DNA of 64,000 nucleotides from MED-G116 sp038107835. Its GTDB lineage: Bacteria > Pseudomonadota > Alphaproteobacteria > Puniceispirillales > Puniceispirillaceae. The notes beneath the pieces were generated by a model, which did not search any database, was not told where the DNA came from, and was given only the letters and a program-made list of their open reading frames with translations. The stretch is from contig JAYNHH010000007.1 in the NCBI GenBank assembly GCA_038107835.1, forward strand, positions 30,667 to 94,666. Direction: 5' to 3'. Of the stretch, positions 28,155-35,829 are shown one piece after another. Position numbers and translations under genes: made by a program. Each line of letters begins with the position of its first letter. The first letter of the stretch is position 1.

Positions 28155-29291
28155 CTAGGAGGACGTATCCACCATCACCAGATTGTCTGCGTGAATGATC
28201 TCGTCCCGTCCACGGTACCCCAGCAAAGTTTCAATTTCACGGCTTTTATGGCCACAGATGATATTGGCATCACCTGCCGAATAGGCAGACAGGCCATGGC
28301 CAATGACCGCGCCGTCCTGATTGTGAATGGCGATCAGATCCCCGCGTTCAAACTGTCCCTCAACAGCCACGACGCCAGCTGGCAGGAGTGAGCGGCCTTT
28401 GCGCAGGGCACCAAGGGCACCGGCATCAACCGTCAGACAACCCTTGGGTGAGAGCGCGCCGGCAATCCATTGCTTGCGGGCCGTGAGTGGCGATGCACCA
28501 GCGTGAAACAGGGTTGAGCGCGCACCGTCGCGTAATCTGGAGAGAGGCCCAAGCGGCCGTCCATCGCAAATCACCATGTCACAGCCGGCATTGGTAGCGA
28601 TGCGGGCAGCTTCCAATTTTGTGACCATGCCACCCGATGCGTAGGTGGCATTGGCGCTTCCAGCCATCTTCAGCACCTCAGGTGTGAGTGCATCAACCTC
28701 GGCCAGATGCGTTGCAGCGCTGTTTTGCGCCGGATTTTCTGTGTAGAGCCCATCCACATCGGAGAGCAGACACAGCATGTCAGCGCTCAGCATGGCGGCA
28801 ACGCGCGCGGCAAGGCGGTCATTGTCACCATATCTGATTTCTGCGGTGGTCACCGTGTCATTCTCGTTGACGACAGGAACTGATTTTAGCTCCAGCAGGG
28901 TTTTCATCGTGGCACGGGCATTGAGATGCCGTCGCCGGGTCTCGGTATCGTCTGGAGACAGGAGAATCTGCGCGGTGCTGATGCCATGCTGGGCCAAAGC
29001 CATCATCCAGGCATTCGCAAGAATCACCTGCCCGGTTGCTGCCGCCGCCTGCTTTTCCTCAAGCCGCAGGCCGGTGCCTGGAAGATCAAGCCCCTGCTGC
29101 CCAAGCGCGATGGCGCCGCTTGATACGACGACCACACTCTTGCCCACAGCATGCAGGCTGGCAATGTCAGCAGCCATGCCGGCAAGCCATTCCCCGTTGA
29201 TTCGACTCTGCTGCTCATCCACCAAAAGCGCCGACCCCACCTTGATGATGACGATCTGCGCCATATTCAGCTTATCCCTGGCTCGGTTCAT
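28155..29291 (-). CDS. proB: Glutamate 5-kinase
   Basis: A kinase of about 378 residues that phosphorylates glutamate in proline synthesis. The amino-acid kinase domain includes IVIIKVGSALL, VSSGAIALGQQGLDL and FGTGGMVTKLEAA-like ASGGMVTKLEAARIA; the C-terminal PUA domain (about residues 280-375) follows after KGCLTVDAGALGAL. The ATG at 29291 overlaps the obgE stop by four bases (ATGA); the next Met at 29264 (MAQIVIIK) is also possible. The gene is embedded between obgE and proA. Confidence 0.95.
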   Translation of the reverse strand: MNRARDKLNMAQIVIIKVGSALLVDEQQSRINGEWLAGMAADIASLHAVGKSVVVVSSGAIALGQQGLDLPGTGLRLEEKQAAAATGQVILANAWMMALAQHGISTAQILLSPDDTETRRRHLNARATMKTLLELKSVPVVNENDTVTTAEIRYGDNDRLAARVAAMLSADMLCLLSDVDGLYTENPAQNSAATHLAEVDALTPEVLKMAGSANATYASGGMVTKLEAARIATNAGCDMVICDGRPLGPLSRLRDGARSTLFHAGASPLTARKQWIAGALSPKGCLTVDAGALGALRKGRSLLPAGVVAVEGQFERGDLIAIHNQDGAVIGHGLSAYSAGDANIICGHKSREIETLLGYRGRDEIIHADNLVMVDTSS

Positions 29292-30319
29292 GGCGACCAT
29301 GGCTCTTCTTCTGGCCGGTTTTCTTCGGCGACTGCGTCCTCGATGATGCCGATCAGACGTCTGAGCATCTGGGTGACGCCAGCGCCGGTAACCGATGACA
29401 GGCTGAGAACGGCCTCGGCACCTGCAGCGCGCAGCGCGGCCGCCACATCCTCAGCATAATCCTCGGGAGTCGCGTCCAGCTTGGTCAGGCCAACGATTTC
29501 GGGTTTGTCGCTCAGCCCGCCACCATATTCCAGCAGCTCCCTGCGCAAGATTTTCCAGGCCTCGACTGGATCTTCACCGGTCGCATCGACAAGATGCAGC
29601 AGAACGCGGCATCTCTCGACATGGCCCAGAAACCGATGGCCGAGGCCAGCGCCTTGATGCGCCCCTTCAATGACCCCGGGAATATCCGCCATGACAAATT
29701 CCTTGCCATCAACGCCAACTACCCCAAGATTGGGGTGCAGGGTTGTGAAGGGATAATCCGCGATCTTTGGCCGGGCGGCGGATACAGCGCTCAAAAAGGT
29801 CGATTTGCCAGCATTTGGCAGACCGAGCAGACCGGCATCGGCAATGAGTTTCAGCCTTAGCCAGACCCACATTTCCTGGCCCGGCTCACCGGGCTGGGAT
29901 TTGCGCGGTGCGCGATTGGTCGATGATTTGAAGAATGCGTTGCCCTTGCCGCCAGTACCCCCCTTGGCAAGGATGATCTCCTGTCCCTCGAAGGTTAGAT
30001 CGGCCAGCACAGTATGCTGATCATCCGACAGAATCTGTGTGCCTACAGGAAGCCGCAGGACAACATCTTCGCCAGACGCACCGCTGCGGTCGCGGCCGGC
30101 GCCCGGACGGCCCGAGGACGCCTTGAAATGCTGTTGATAGCGATAGTCGATCAGCGTGTTCAGGCCGTTGACAGCGCGCGCGATCACATCGCCGCCACGG
30201 CCACCATTACCGCCGTCAGGGCCGCCAAAGGGCACATGGGCCTCGCGTCTGAAACTGACCGAACCCGGGCCACCATGGCCTGATCGCGTATAGATTTTGG
30301 CTTGATCGAGGAATTTCAT
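29288..30319 (-). CDS. obgE: GTPase ObgE/CgtA
   Basis: A 343-residue GTPase needed for 50S ribosome maturation and stress response. The glycine-rich Obg fold is at residues 1-158 (MKFLDQAKIYTRSGHGGPGS, FGGPDGGNGGRGGDV), and the G domain carries GLPNAGKSTFLSA, DIPGVIEGAHQGAGLG and TKLD. The ATG at 30319 gives the universal MKFLDQAKI start; the frame is open 48 bases further upstream. It lies behind L21 and L27, the standard order. Confidence 0.96.
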   Translation of the reverse strand: MKFLDQAKIYTRSGHGGPGSVSFRREAHVPFGGPDGGNGGRGGDVIARAVNGLNTLIDYRYQQHFKASSGRPGAGRDRSGASGEDVVLRLPVGTQILSDDQHTVLADLTFEGQEIILAKGGTGGKGNAFFKSSTNRAPRKSQPGEPGQEMWVWLRLKLIADAGLLGLPNAGKSTFLSAVSAARPKIADYPFTTLHPNLGVVGVDGKEFVMADIPGVIEGAHQGAGLGHRFLGHVERCRVLLHLVDATGEDPVEAWKILRRELLEYGGGLSDKPEIVGLTKLDATPEDYAEDVAAALRAAGAEAVLSLSSVTGAGVTQMLRRLIGIIEDAVAEENRPEEEPWSP

Positions 30320-30409
30320 CTGTCTGCCTACGAAAAAGGGGGAACAACCTGGTCGGCATTCCCCCAATCAACGCGCTGCTTTTATGTAATCGGCTTTTCA
30401 GATTGCGAT

Positions 30410-30679
30410 TTACTCAGCAGCCTCTGCCATTGGCACAACATTCACAAACATCTTGCCGCCAGACTTTTCCTTGAAAGCCACCTTGCCTTCGACAAGTGCG
30501 AACAATGTGTGATCCTTGCCCATGCCAACATTTGCGCCAGGGTTAACCTTGGTGCCACGCTGGCGGACAATGATATTGCCGGCAAGCACTGATTCGCCAC
30601 CATATTTCTTCACGCCGAGTCTGCGACCGGCTGAGTCGCGACCGTTACGGGAACTACCACCTGCTTTTTTATGTGCCAT
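30410..30679 (-). CDS. rpmA: 50S ribosomal protein L27
   Basis: An 89-residue ribosomal protein near the peptidyl-transferase centre. The start MAHKKAGGSSRNGRDSAGRR is the direct, uncleaved Gram-negative form, and the body (KYGGESVLAGNIIVRQRGTK) is canonical. It follows rplU after 44 bases. Confidence 0.97.
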   Translation of the reverse strand: MAHKKAGGSSRNGRDSAGRRLGVKKYGGESVLAGNIIVRQRGTKVNPGANVGMGKDHTLFALVEGKVAFKEKSGGKMFVNVVPMAEAAE

Positions 30680-30723
30680 CTTATCCTATTCCTTCCAGCT
30701 TTGCGCTCACTGTCGAGGCAGAT

Positions 30724-31224
30724 CTATTTTTTGGCGGCTGCTTTCTTTGCAGCTGTCTTCTTTGCCGCAGCTTTTTTCGGTGCAGCGGCTTTTGGAGCTG
30801 CTTTTTTGGTTGCTGCCTTGGCTTCCGCCTTCTTGGCTGCGGCTTTCTTCGGCGCGGCCGCCTTTTTCGATGCTGCGGGTTTTGGCGCTGCCGGCTTTGC
30901 CAGTTTCTTCGCGTCTTCGGCGATATCGGTGATCCTGAGAAGTGTCAAATCCTGACGGTGTCCCTGTGTACGGCGATGATTCTTGCGTCGCTTGCGCCGA
31001 AAGATGATGATCTTCGGGCCACGGGTCTGGCGCATTACAGTCGCGCTGACGGCTGCCCCCGCGACGGTAGGTGTGCCGATTGTCACCTTGTCCCCGTCAC
31101 CAAGCATGACCACATCATCGAGAATCACCTGAGCGCCCTCGTCAGCGGCAATGCGCTCAACCAGGATCGTGTCGTCTTTGGCAACGCGATATTGCTTGCC
31201 GCCTGTTTTCACCAACGCATACAT
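30724..31224 (-). CDS. rplU: 50S ribosomal protein L21 with Lys/Ala-rich tail
   Basis: Residues 1-103 are an ordinary L21 (MYALVKTGGKQYRV, IIIFRRKRRKNHRRTQGHRQ, LLRITDI) that binds 23S rRNA. Residues 104-166 form a low-complexity tail built almost only from Lys, Ala and Pro in KKAAAPKK-like units, resembling histone H1 tails and likely disordered. The tail more than halves again the normal 100-105 residue length. It heads the rplU-rpmA-obgE-proBA-nadD-rsfS-rlmH run and has a good promoter about 170 bases upstream. Confidence 0.95.
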   Translation of the reverse strand: MYALVKTGGKQYRVAKDDTILVERIAADEGAQVILDDVVMLGDGDKVTIGTPTVAGAAVSATVMRQTRGPKIIIFRRKRRKNHRRTQGHRQDLTLLRITDIAEDAKKLAKPAAPKPAASKKAAAPKKAAAKKAEAKAATKKAAPKAAAPKKAAAKKTAAKKAAAKK

Positions 31225-31349
31225 AGCGATGTTTCCTATCTATCTGTCCTGCCAGTGACACATGCGCCTACACGCAAAACTGCCACCGGGTCCTGTTTTT
31301 ACCGCGTTTCCTGTGCCATTTGGCGTGGCAACCGGTGTGTAATACAGGC

Positions 31350-31380
31350 AAAAAACGAACCGCCCTGCGTCACAGAGCGG
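31350..31380 (-). promoter_or_regulatory. Terminator-like hairpin in the rplU leader
   Basis: On the minus strand an eight-base stem (CCGCTCTG / CAGGGCGG, with one G-U pair; arms 31380-31373 and 31367-31360) with a five-base loop is followed, after TTCG, by six T. It begins about 6 bases after the predicted start of the rplU transcript. It could be an attenuator of the ribosomal operon, or the terminator of the dehydratase gene that ends at 31532. Confidence 0.5.
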
Positions 31381-31392
31381 AATTCGGGCTGG

Positions 31393-31420
31393 AATATACG
31401 CGAAGCGCATCATCTGTCAA
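31393..31420 (-). promoter_or_regulatory. rplU: Sigma-70 promoter for rplU
   Basis: Minus-strand TTGACA (31420-31415), a 16-base spacer and TATATT (31398-31393) make the best promoter match I found in the window. It predicts a start near 31386 and an untranslated leader of about 160 bases. The stretch 31225-31531 has no gene; apart from this promoter and the hairpin I see nothing in it. Confidence 0.7.
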
Positions 31421-31531
31421 GTGAACAATCATCTGAAAAGCCAAGCAACTGCTTGCAAAAACCATCATCAAAGTGGGTTCACTCAAAAGCCGGTACGGCT
31501 GGCCGTAAAAACCTGTCGGTTGTCGGTATGA

Positions 31532-32752
31532 TCATCCACCTGGGAAAAGCCGGTCACGGACCGGGTCATAGGGGTCCTGGCCCATTTCCAGATGCAGTTG
31601 ATCGCCATCCAAGGGGTGTGCCGCCACAACCGAATCATCCAATTCGACGCCAAGCCCGGCCGTCGTTGGCGGAATCAGATACCCATCTTCCCACTGCAGG
31701 GGTGTTTTCAACAGTGAAGCGTGAAACCCGTCCATCCTGCCGATGGACTCGGCAATCAGGAAATTGGGTGTGCAGGTGGCAAGCTGGATGTTGGCGGCGG
31801 CGACAACAGGTCCGCAATATAAATGTGGAGCGATCTGCGCATAGCTTGCCTCTGCCAGCGCGGCAATCTTCTTCGCCTCAAGAATGCCGCCTGCGCGCCC
31901 AAGATTGGGTTGCAGAATTGCCGCTGCCCCATGATTTAGCACCCGGGCAAACTCAAATTTGCTGCACAGCCGCTCACCGGTGGCAACGGGGATGGATGTG
32001 GCGCGGGCGACTTTCGCCATTTCTTCCGGCATGTCGGGTGGCGTTGGCTCTTCAAACCACAGAGGATCAAAAGCCTCAAGCTGCTTTGCCAGCCGTATGG
32101 CACCAGCCGCAGTGAATTGGCCATGCGTGCCAAACAGCAGATCAGCCCGGGTACCAACAGCCTGCCTGATCAGGCGACAGAACTCAGCAGACCGCTCAAT
32201 CGCTTCAAGATCAGGCATGCGGCCATCGAAAACGGTATATTGGCCTGCAGGATCAAATTTGACTGCGGTAAAGCCCTCCTGCACACAGGCGGCCGCGGCT
32301 TCGGCGCTGGCATGGGCATCATTGTAGAAGGTGCCCGGGTCCTGATCTGCGGTGGGATAGAGATAGGTGTAGCTGCGCAGCCTTTCATGCACCTTGCCGC
32401 CCAATAATTCATAGACAGGTTGATCGCAAGCCTTACCAACGATGTCCCAGCAGGCCATTTCCAACCCGCTGATCACGGCCTGCATGGCGCTGTCTGGCCG
32501 GTGGGTGAAGCCTGATCCGTGGGCGCGGTGCCAGAAACGCTCGATATGGCTGGGTGAGCGATCGGCAAGATAGCGATCAAAAACATCCCGTGCCATGGCG
32601 CAGACGATAGCAGGACCGAATGCAGCACTGTAGATTTCACCGATACCAGTGAGGCCACATGCTGTACGCAGGCGAACAAAGATGAAATATCTGCCACCAA
32701 AACCGGGTGGTGGGTTGCCGACAGTGAATGTTTCAAGCGAAGCAAGTTTCAT
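31532..32752 (-). CDS. Enolase-superfamily sugar-acid dehydratase (mandelate racemase/muconate lactonizing type)
   Basis: A 406-residue member of the mandelate-racemase branch of the enolase superfamily, probably dehydrating an aldonic acid; the substrate is unknown. The N-terminal capping domain spans about 1-120 and the barrel follows. Visible active-site parts are KFDP (Lys165), WFEEP (Glu234/235), ATGERL (Glu260) and the base His310 in IAPHLYCGPV. Where galactonate-type enzymes have Asp-x-His, this protein reads Gly208-Thr-His210. It lacks sugar-transport neighbours, so context gives no substrate. Confidence 0.82.
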   Translation of the reverse strand: MKLASLETFTVGNPPPGFGGRYFIFVRLRTACGLTGIGEIYSAAFGPAIVCAMARDVFDRYLADRSPSHIERFWHRAHGSGFTHRPDSAMQAVISGLEMACWDIVGKACDQPVYELLGGKVHERLRSYTYLYPTADQDPGTFYNDAHASAEAAAACVQEGFTAVKFDPAGQYTVFDGRMPDLEAIERSAEFCRLIRQAVGTRADLLFGTHGQFTAAGAIRLAKQLEAFDPLWFEEPTPPDMPEEMAKVARATSIPVATGERLCSKFEFARVLNHGAAAILQPNLGRAGGILEAKKIAALAEASYAQIAPHLYCGPVVAAANIQLATCTPNFLIAESIGRMDGFHASLLKTPLQWEDGYLIPPTTAGLGVELDDSVVAAHPLDGDQLHLEMGQDPYDPVRDRLFPGG

Positions 32753-32847
32753 TCTGCGCCATTTCTCGTTTTCATTTTAGCTGTGGAACGCTGGCGTATT
32801 GCTGGTGCTGGATCTGCCCCGGATCTGCCATTGTAACCACCTGTCAC

Positions 32848-32902
32848 AGGCGTATGCTTACACAACTGACACATGACATCAATAAGAGGAAAAAATGCTA
32901 CG
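32848..32902 (+). repeat. 55-bp contig-end overlap, left copy
   Basis: This stretch before the N run is identical to 33003-33057 after it. It holds the ribosome-binding site and first codons of the DM13 gene. It is best read as the shared end of two contigs. Confidence 0.9.
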
Positions 32903-33002
32903 NNNNNNNNNNNNNNNNNNNNNNNNNNNNNNNNNNNNNNNNNNNNNNNNNNNNNNNNNNNNNNNNNNNNNNNNNNNNNNNNNNNNNNNNNNNNNNNNNN
33001 NN
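32903..33002. other. Scaffold gap of 100 N
   Basis: Exactly 100 undetermined bases, the usual placeholder for a gap of unknown size. Both flanks carry the same 55 bases, so the true sequence may have no gap and only one copy. Frames that read through the N run are artefacts. Confidence 0.97.
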
Positions 33003-33057
33003 AGGCGTATGCTTACACAACTGACACATGACATCAATAAGAGGAAAAAATGCTACG
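33003..33057 (+). repeat. 55-bp contig-end overlap, right copy
   Basis: Identical to 32848-32902. The downstream gene starts in this copy at 33050 and continues intact. Confidence 0.9.
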
Positions 33058-33550
33058 GAAAGTTATGGAAACATGCCGTAGGAATCTGATTTTGTTTGGT
33101 GTTTTCAATATTGTTCTTGGTTTGACAATTGGATTCGGTCTCGGCGTCTATAGTTTGCCAATTCTTACCGCGGAAACAGGTCTGGACGATGCGGCGATCA
33201 CCGCCCGCCAATCCACCATCGAGCGAAGGGGTGAATTTCATCGCAACCTCGAAGGTTCTGACAGTCTGCATTGGGGTGAGGGAACAATCATGGTTGGCAA
33301 CAATGCTGTCTGGCTGGATGGCAGCCTGTCACCCGGCCCTGACTACCGGTTGTATTTTGCACCAATCTTTGTTGAGACAGAAGAGAGCTTCCTGGCTATA
33401 AAATCACAGTCCGTCGAGGTTGGGTCGGTCAAGGCCTTTACCAATTTCACTCTGCAGCTGCCGGATGGTGTGAATGTGGATGAATTTCCGGTAGTGGTGA
33501 TCTGGTGTGAGGCATTTTCACAATTCATTACGGCGGCTGAATTGTCGTGA
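33050..33550 (+). CDS. DM13 domain protein, membrane-anchored
   Basis: A 166-residue protein with one N-terminal membrane segment (about residues 13-35) and a periplasmic DM13 domain. The DM13 features are GEGTIMV, WLDGSLSPGPDYRLYFAP and the conserved cysteine in VVVIWCEAFSQFITAAEL near the C-terminus. DM13 domains are proposed to take part in electron transfer or redox chemistry through that Cys; the actual role is unknown. AGAGG precedes the ATG by about six bases. Its upstream region is cut by the scaffold gap. Confidence 0.8.
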   Translation: MLRKVMETCRRNLILFGVFNIVLGLTIGFGLGVYSLPILTAETGLDDAAITARQSTIERRGEFHRNLEGSDSLHWGEGTIMVGNNAVWLDGSLSPGPDYRLYFAPIFVETEESFLAIKSQSVEVGSVKAFTNFTLQLPDGVNVDEFPVVVIWCEAFSQFITAAELS

Positions 33551-33604
33551 TGGTTTCGGTGACGAACGCGTTCAATCAGAGTTTTATGAAAGGTGTTGCC
33601 GGCG

Positions 33605-34564
33605 ATGCCAGCGGAAGAAATCCTGCCAGACCTGAAAAATCTGGACCTACCGGACGCAGGGACAATGCGGTTGGCGGATGTGATCAATATCTATGAGAGC
33701 CTTCGGCCGATAATGCCAAAGCCACGCAGTGTAACGCCAACGCATCTATCACGCCTGGTTGACGTGCTTCCTGAGGTCGATGCCCTGATCCTTGATGGAT
33801 ATGGCGTGATCAATGTTGGTGACGGGCTGATTACCGGTATTGATGAGTTGTTTGATCAGGCCGCGAAACGGCATGTGCCAATCATTGTGCTGACCAACGG
33901 TGCCAGCTTTGGTGCCGAGATGGCTTGGCAGAAATACCAGAAATGGGGTTTGGCGATCGCCCGCAATCACGTTGTCTCAAGCCGAGATGCGCTTGAGGCT
34001 GCTCTGCAGGACCGCCCCGCGGGGATTGTGTATGGCTCGCTCAGTGGCACCTCACAGCCACTTGGGTATGAGGATGAGCTGCGCTATGGCAGGGATGCTG
34101 ATTTTTTTGAACAGGCTGATGAATTTGTATTTCTTGGCACGATTGACTGGAACAGCGATGATCAGGATCAATTCGAGGCCGCGATGCGGCAACGCAAACG
34201 GCGGATCCATGTTGCCAATCCCGATGTGGTGTCACCGCAGGCCAGTGGTTTTGCCATCGAGCCCGGCTATTGGGCGATGCAGGCGATGAAAAACACGGGT
34301 GCTCCCGTTTCCTGGTATGGCAAGCCCCACGTCGCCTCATTTGAAATGGCCTTTGCCCGGCTTGAGGCTGTCACCGGGCAGCGTTTCGAGAAGTCGCGTG
34401 TGGCAATGGTTGGTGATAGTCTGCATACTGATATCATCGGCGGCTCAGCATTCGGTCTGCGCAGCGTGCTGCTGACAGATTATGGGTTGTTCCGCGATGG
34501 CGGGGCCATCCAGATGATCAATTCCTGTGGCATCTATCCTGACTGGATTGTCAATCGGCTGTAA
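33605..34564 (+). CDS. HAD-superfamily class IIA hydrolase (NagD-like)
   Basis: A phosphatase-like protein of about 319 residues. Motif I is LILDGYGVINVGDGLI with the nucleophile Asp near residue 63, motif II is VLTNGAS, and the C-terminal motif is AMVGDSLHTDIIGG. This pattern fits the TIGR01459-type class IIA family common in alphaproteobacteria, whose substrate is not known. GTG at 33593 is an alternative start. It is followed closely by folB, but a link to folate synthesis is only a guess. Confidence 0.83.
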   Translation: MPAEEILPDLKNLDLPDAGTMRLADVINIYESLRPIMPKPRSVTPTHLSRLVDVLPEVDALILDGYGVINVGDGLITGIDELFDQAAKRHVPIIVLTNGASFGAEMAWQKYQKWGLAIARNHVVSSRDALEAALQDRPAGIVYGSLSGTSQPLGYEDELRYGRDADFFEQADEFVFLGTIDWNSDDQDQFEAAMRQRKRRIHVANPDVVSPQASGFAIEPGYWAMQAMKNTGAPVSWYGKPHVASFEMAFARLEAVTGQRFEKSRVAMVGDSLHTDIIGGSAFGLRSVLLTDYGLFRDGGAIQMINSCGIYPDWIVNRL

Positions 34565-34603
34565 CGGGATCCCGACTTTCAACTCATATGCAGATGGGGT
34601 GGC

Positions 34604-34957
34604 ATGATAAACAGACGTTTTATTCTCGAGGGATTGGAGTGCATGTGCCGTATTGGCATTTACGACCATGAGCGCGCCACACCACAGCGTGTGCTGATTG
34701 ACGCTGAGCTGCTGCTGTCACCGGTCAGTGAGCCGATGTCTGATGATGTTGATGATTCGCTCAATTATGACGTGATTCGCGAAACCATAGTGAAGATTGT
34801 TGCCTCCCGCCATTTTGACTTGCAGGAAACATTGGCGCGTGAATTATTTGATGCCCTGCGGATGCTGGACGGGGTGATTGGACTGCGCGTGCGAACTGCC
34901 AAGCCGGATGCCTATCCCGACTGCAAGCAGATTGCCTATCAGCTGTCAGACCTTTGA
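34604..34957 (+). CDS. folB: Dihydroneopterin aldolase
   Basis: A 117-residue enzyme that splits 7,8-dihydroneopterin in folate synthesis. Family motifs are CRIGIYDHERATPQRVLID near the N-terminus with the catalytic Tyr, LNYDVIRETI, and FDLQETLARELFDAL with the conserved Glu. Two further folate genes in the window (folD, folE) are far away, so the pathway is scattered. Confidence 0.9.
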   Translation: MINRRFILEGLECMCRIGIYDHERATPQRVLIDAELLLSPVSEPMSDDVDDSLNYDVIRETIVKIVASRHFDLQETLARELFDALRMLDGVIGLRVRTAKPDAYPDCKQIAYQLSDL

Positions 34958-34985
34958 GGGGGTAACCGGGGTGTAACTGACTGCC

Positions 34986-35720
34986 ATGTATGACGACATA
35001 TCGGAAATCAAGACTTTCTACAAGGCGCGTCAGGGCCGACAGGTGGCGGCGCGGCTCCGGCCCAGGGTGACTGATTTCTGGGAGCGGTCTGAGGGGTGCT
35101 GTAACATTGCCATCGGCTTTGCCACGCCGTTTCTGCGGCAGGATGATGTTGATTCCGTGCTGATGCCACAACGTCAGGGTGCGCTCGTCTGGCCGCGTAA
35201 CCAGCCGGTGCGCTCGACGCTTGTCGATCCGCACGCACTTCCGGTTCCCGACGTGCAAACCGAACGCCTGCTTCTGGTGCATGCGCTTGAGTTTGACTCG
35301 GACCCCGGCAGGATGCTGGATGAATGCTGGCGTATCCTTGATGGAGCTGGCCGGTTGCTGGTGATTGTACCACATCGACACGGCATGTGGACGCGGGCGG
35401 AAGGGACGCCATTCGGGCATGGCCGCCCCTATTCACGGCGCCAGCTGCGCCAGTTGCTGCAGCATCACGGTTTCGAGCCTCGGGTGATAACGACCATGCT
35501 GTTCATGCCCCCAATGGCGACAGGCTGGACGCTGAAACTATCGCACAGCATGGAACGCGTTGGCGCACGCTGGTGGCCGGCGCTGGGTGGTGTGCTGCTT
35601 GCTGAGGCGGATAAAATGCTCTATGCACCAGCTGGAAAGACCAGTAAACTGCGCAGCGCCAGACCGCGTGCCAGACCACGTCTTGCGCCGCAGACCAGCC
35701 GGGTCACGCGGCGGCTTTGA
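34986..35720 (+). CDS. Class I SAM-dependent methyltransferase-like protein
   Basis: A 244-residue protein of the methyltransferase-11 type found next to gloB or chorismate mutase genes in alphaproteobacteria. The SAM-loop position reads NIAIGFATPFLRQ rather than a classic GxGxG, and the downstream LLLVHALEFDSDPGRMLDEC and ILDGAGRLLVIVPHRHGMW match motifs of the family. The C-terminal 45 residues are rich in Arg. The substrate is unknown. Confidence 0.75.
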   Translation: MYDDISEIKTFYKARQGRQVAARLRPRVTDFWERSEGCCNIAIGFATPFLRQDDVDSVLMPQRQGALVWPRNQPVRSTLVDPHALPVPDVQTERLLLVHALEFDSDPGRMLDECWRILDGAGRLLVIVPHRHGMWTRAEGTPFGHGRPYSRRQLRQLLQHHGFEPRVITTMLFMPPMATGWTLKLSHSMERVGARWWPALGGVLLAEADKMLYAPAGKTSKLRSARPRARPRLAPQTSRVTRRL

Positions 35721-35829
35721 GGTTAAATCTGGACACGGGTCAAACTCTGTCGGTGCTTGGGTGTAGGCGTTGGGCATTGTCGCATTACACTGGCACAGGA
35801 CTATCGTTGCTTCTATTTCTGGGTTGTTG

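Noticed and set aside
30673..32115. A 480-codon plus-strand open frame
   Set aside because: It is antisense to rplU, rpmA upstream bases and the dehydratase gene, all with firm family signatures; the long frame is a by-product of the Lys/Ala-rich L21 tail and high GC.
32848..33057. The 55-bp direct repeat as a transposon target duplication or att site
   Set aside because: It borders a placeholder of exactly 100 N rather than real sequence, and no mobile gene is near; contig overlap explains it.
32728..33089. Open frames that read through the N run
   Set aside because: They consist partly of undetermined residues and span a scaffold gap.
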